From assembly GCA_029582155.1 (NCBI GenBank), contig CM055902.1, forward strand, positions 13,732,041 through 13,796,040: a DNA stretch of 64,000 nucleotides, written 5' to 3'. This document shows, piece after piece, positions 61,901 through 64,000 of this stretch; within the stretch, counting starts at the first letter, position 1; each line of letters begins with the position of its first letter. Below the pieces are notes generated by a model. That model had not been told where the DNA came from and did not search any database. It was given only the letters and a program-made list of their open reading frames with translations. The DNA comes from Panopea generosa (taxonomy: Eukaryota; Mollusca; Bivalvia; Adapedonta; Hiatellidae). The position numbers and the translations under genes are program-made.

Positions 61901-64000
61901 TCTTTTCGACCGATAGTTTAATCAAAGGAGATAAAAAGCATCCAGAATATACTGAAGTCCTTTTTCTGTTGGTTCTGAACTTGGGATTATTTAAAAATGC
62001 ACTTTTTACATTTAAGGAGGGTAATATTTGTGGGTTATAAGGTATTTTTGTAACACTATATTTTGTAAATTACGCATCATATACTTTTTTTACACATTTT
62101 TTCTTGGTTTTAAGTGAGAATTAAGACTCGGTCAACTTGTTTTACAATATCTTAATGCTACGAATAGTCGCGCGAGTACGGAATCTACGAGAGTGTCGAA
62201 GGGACGAATCTATAAGAATGAACAAATCTATGAGAATAAGGCAATCGGTATTAGAAAGAAGTATCTACATGCATATGCTATATTGTTCTTGGTCAACTTG
62301 GTTGTCATAACCGGGTCTTCAAAAAGCTAACAGTATCAGCACAATATTTTAAAACAAAACATGTTATATTTCATTGATAAGTTATCTATATGGTACTATC
62401 TCTATTCCCGTTACTATACAACTATAATATTACGACTTACAATTGTAGTCACGCTTATACGATTCAGTCGTAACAGTAAAAAAAATCGAAGTGGTTAAAT
62501 CTGTCTCATTGACATGGGAATATAAAATTCTTTGTCATGTTGCTAGATTGATGTGTTGTTGACCATAGAAGGTCATCCCATACTCTTGTAATCAGTAGTG
62601 CTATAATGCGCTAATACAGTAGAGGGCGTTAAGAAAGTCCTCCCTCAGCGTTACTTGAAAATCCTCCTGTAGAATTGATGCCAGAAGAAGTGCTTCTATA
62701 TAAATGAACCTATACAGATATGTATAATTCATTAGAATTTAGCTCGTCAAGCATTTCTCAAAAATAATAAACTGCTTAAACCTCTTCTATGCTTCAAATT
62801 GTGTTCCCTGTTCTTGAGAAAAAGTATTTAAAAGCCGTTCTACTTAATCAGTGACGTCGCACACGGTACAGTTACTTAAGTTATAAAACTAATACCCGAT
62901 ATATATAAAACTGTCCCTGAAAACTTGATCGTTTAGGAATTTTCTTACTAAATATCAAATAAAAGGTGGTCGCGAAATGATATTTTCAGTTGACGGGTAT
63001 AAATATAAAAAATAAAATCATACCATACTTAAGTAAAGTATCAGGGGAACATGCTTACGTGGAATGGCATACATTCACTTTGCTCTGAATGGTTCATATT
63101 TTGCATCTATAATGTCCTATATGATTTGCCAACTCTTAGCATTTTTATCGGAAAATAGCCTATGTCATCACATTTTGACCATATATACAATATTTTTAAC
63201 ACAGAACATTTTGTTTTGAAAAACACATTTTCGAGTAAATATAGTTTCTGTTGGTGTCCCAAAATATTGAAAACAAATAGGAAATTATTTTTACCTTGTA
63301 TCAAGCATCAAGTCCTCTGTCAAATATTAACAACGCCTGTTTGACGTTGTTGTAATACGGCAAAAAACTTATGGACGCCGCTATTTATGATATAATGAAT
63401 TCTTATAGTTCACGTAGAACGAATGTCATTAAAAACATGTTTACCAATAGAATGAAGACGTATTGTTTTATTCGTAACGTCTTTTAATTGTTTATGACGT
63501 TGTGTATTATCATTTATATAGAACCTGGTGAAGGCTGTATAACCGAAATGCAATGTTCTACATAAAAAAATACATTGCGTTTGCCTTTTTGTTTTGAATT
63601 TATTGATTCGTATAAGTGTGTTTTGCGTGCTGTTTTATTCCATTATGCATGATTTATTTTTGTATTCGCTATTTGCTTTTTATCAACGATGATCGTGAGA
63701 TTACATTAGAATTCATTAGGAGAAATTAATTCGCTTTGATTACATTGTTTTAAAAAAGTATCGTTATATCACATGACCATTTATATAATTCTAAAATAAA
63801 AAAATGCGAAAGATATTTAGTTATTTTTTATCGGTTTGATATAAAAGATATCAAGAAAATATGAATTTATATTTTAACGTGACGCCGTTAGCTTTATAAT
63901 TATAGTATCTTTAAATAATTTCTTAAATATAAAGCATTTGATGGTAACACTTGGACATAATTACATACGGTTATCAGTTCATAGTTACTTTTATAAACTT
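58926..64000. other. Downstream intergenic tract
   Basis: No complete gene recognised. A 103-bp stretch at 60214-60316 could be a signal-peptide exon ending at a phase-1 donor (see findings). The rest is AT-rich with chance open frames only. Confidence 0.4.

Overview
This is a eukaryotic (animal) window: very AT-rich and intron-dominated, with tRNA-derived SINEs, decayed non-LTR retrotransposons and long microsatellites, and no prokaryotic-style gene packing. Short exons split by phase-1 introns, CCP (sushi) and EGF/EB-like modules, and the repeat content suggest an invertebrate, most likely a mollusc such as a bivalve. That placement is an inference and I cannot name a species. Almost all long open frames here are chance or repeat frames. 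The real genes are built from exons of 67-171 bp.

The core of the window is a tandem family of three head-to-tail paralogous genes on the + strand. Each has a TATA box 76-81 bp before a start codon that sits alone at the end of exon 1 (ATG followed directly by the GT donor). Exon 2 then encodes a signal peptide beginning M-x-R-L-S. The extracellular module exons are bounded by phase-1 introns. A short last exon encodes a C-terminal hydrophobic tail with no cytoplasmic domain, like a GPI-anchor signal. The 3'-UTRs share a conserved block and end at an AATAAA.

Gene A (about 3866-14675) encodes a 317-residue protein: signal peptide, four CCP domains, one EGF/EB-like module, anchor tail. CCP exons 2-4 are recent tandem copies whose introns were duplicated as well. 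Gene B (about 26139-32975) keeps the signal and anchor exons, but its visible ectodomain is one 81-bp Thr/Ser/Asn-rich exon, giving an 80-residue mucin-like glycopeptide. Gene C (about 37767-57215) has an EGF/EB exon inside a roughly 3 kb segment that was tandemly duplicated; the second copy of the exon has a Cys codon changed to TGA. A possible further signal-peptide-like exon lies at 60214-60316.

Between and within the genes are at least five tRNA-derived SINE families, two decayed non-LTR retroelements flanking exon 2 of gene C, a roughly 1.1 kb (ACT)n tract, a possible terminal-inverted-repeat element (22900-23844), several minisatellites and long G tracts. The rest of the intergenic and intronic sequence shows no recognisable gene. 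The family looks like a lineage-specific set of surface-anchored proteins in which a fixed signal/anchor frame is kept while the symmetric exon cassettes between them are duplicated, swapped or lost. A role in recognition or defence is only a guess from the domains.
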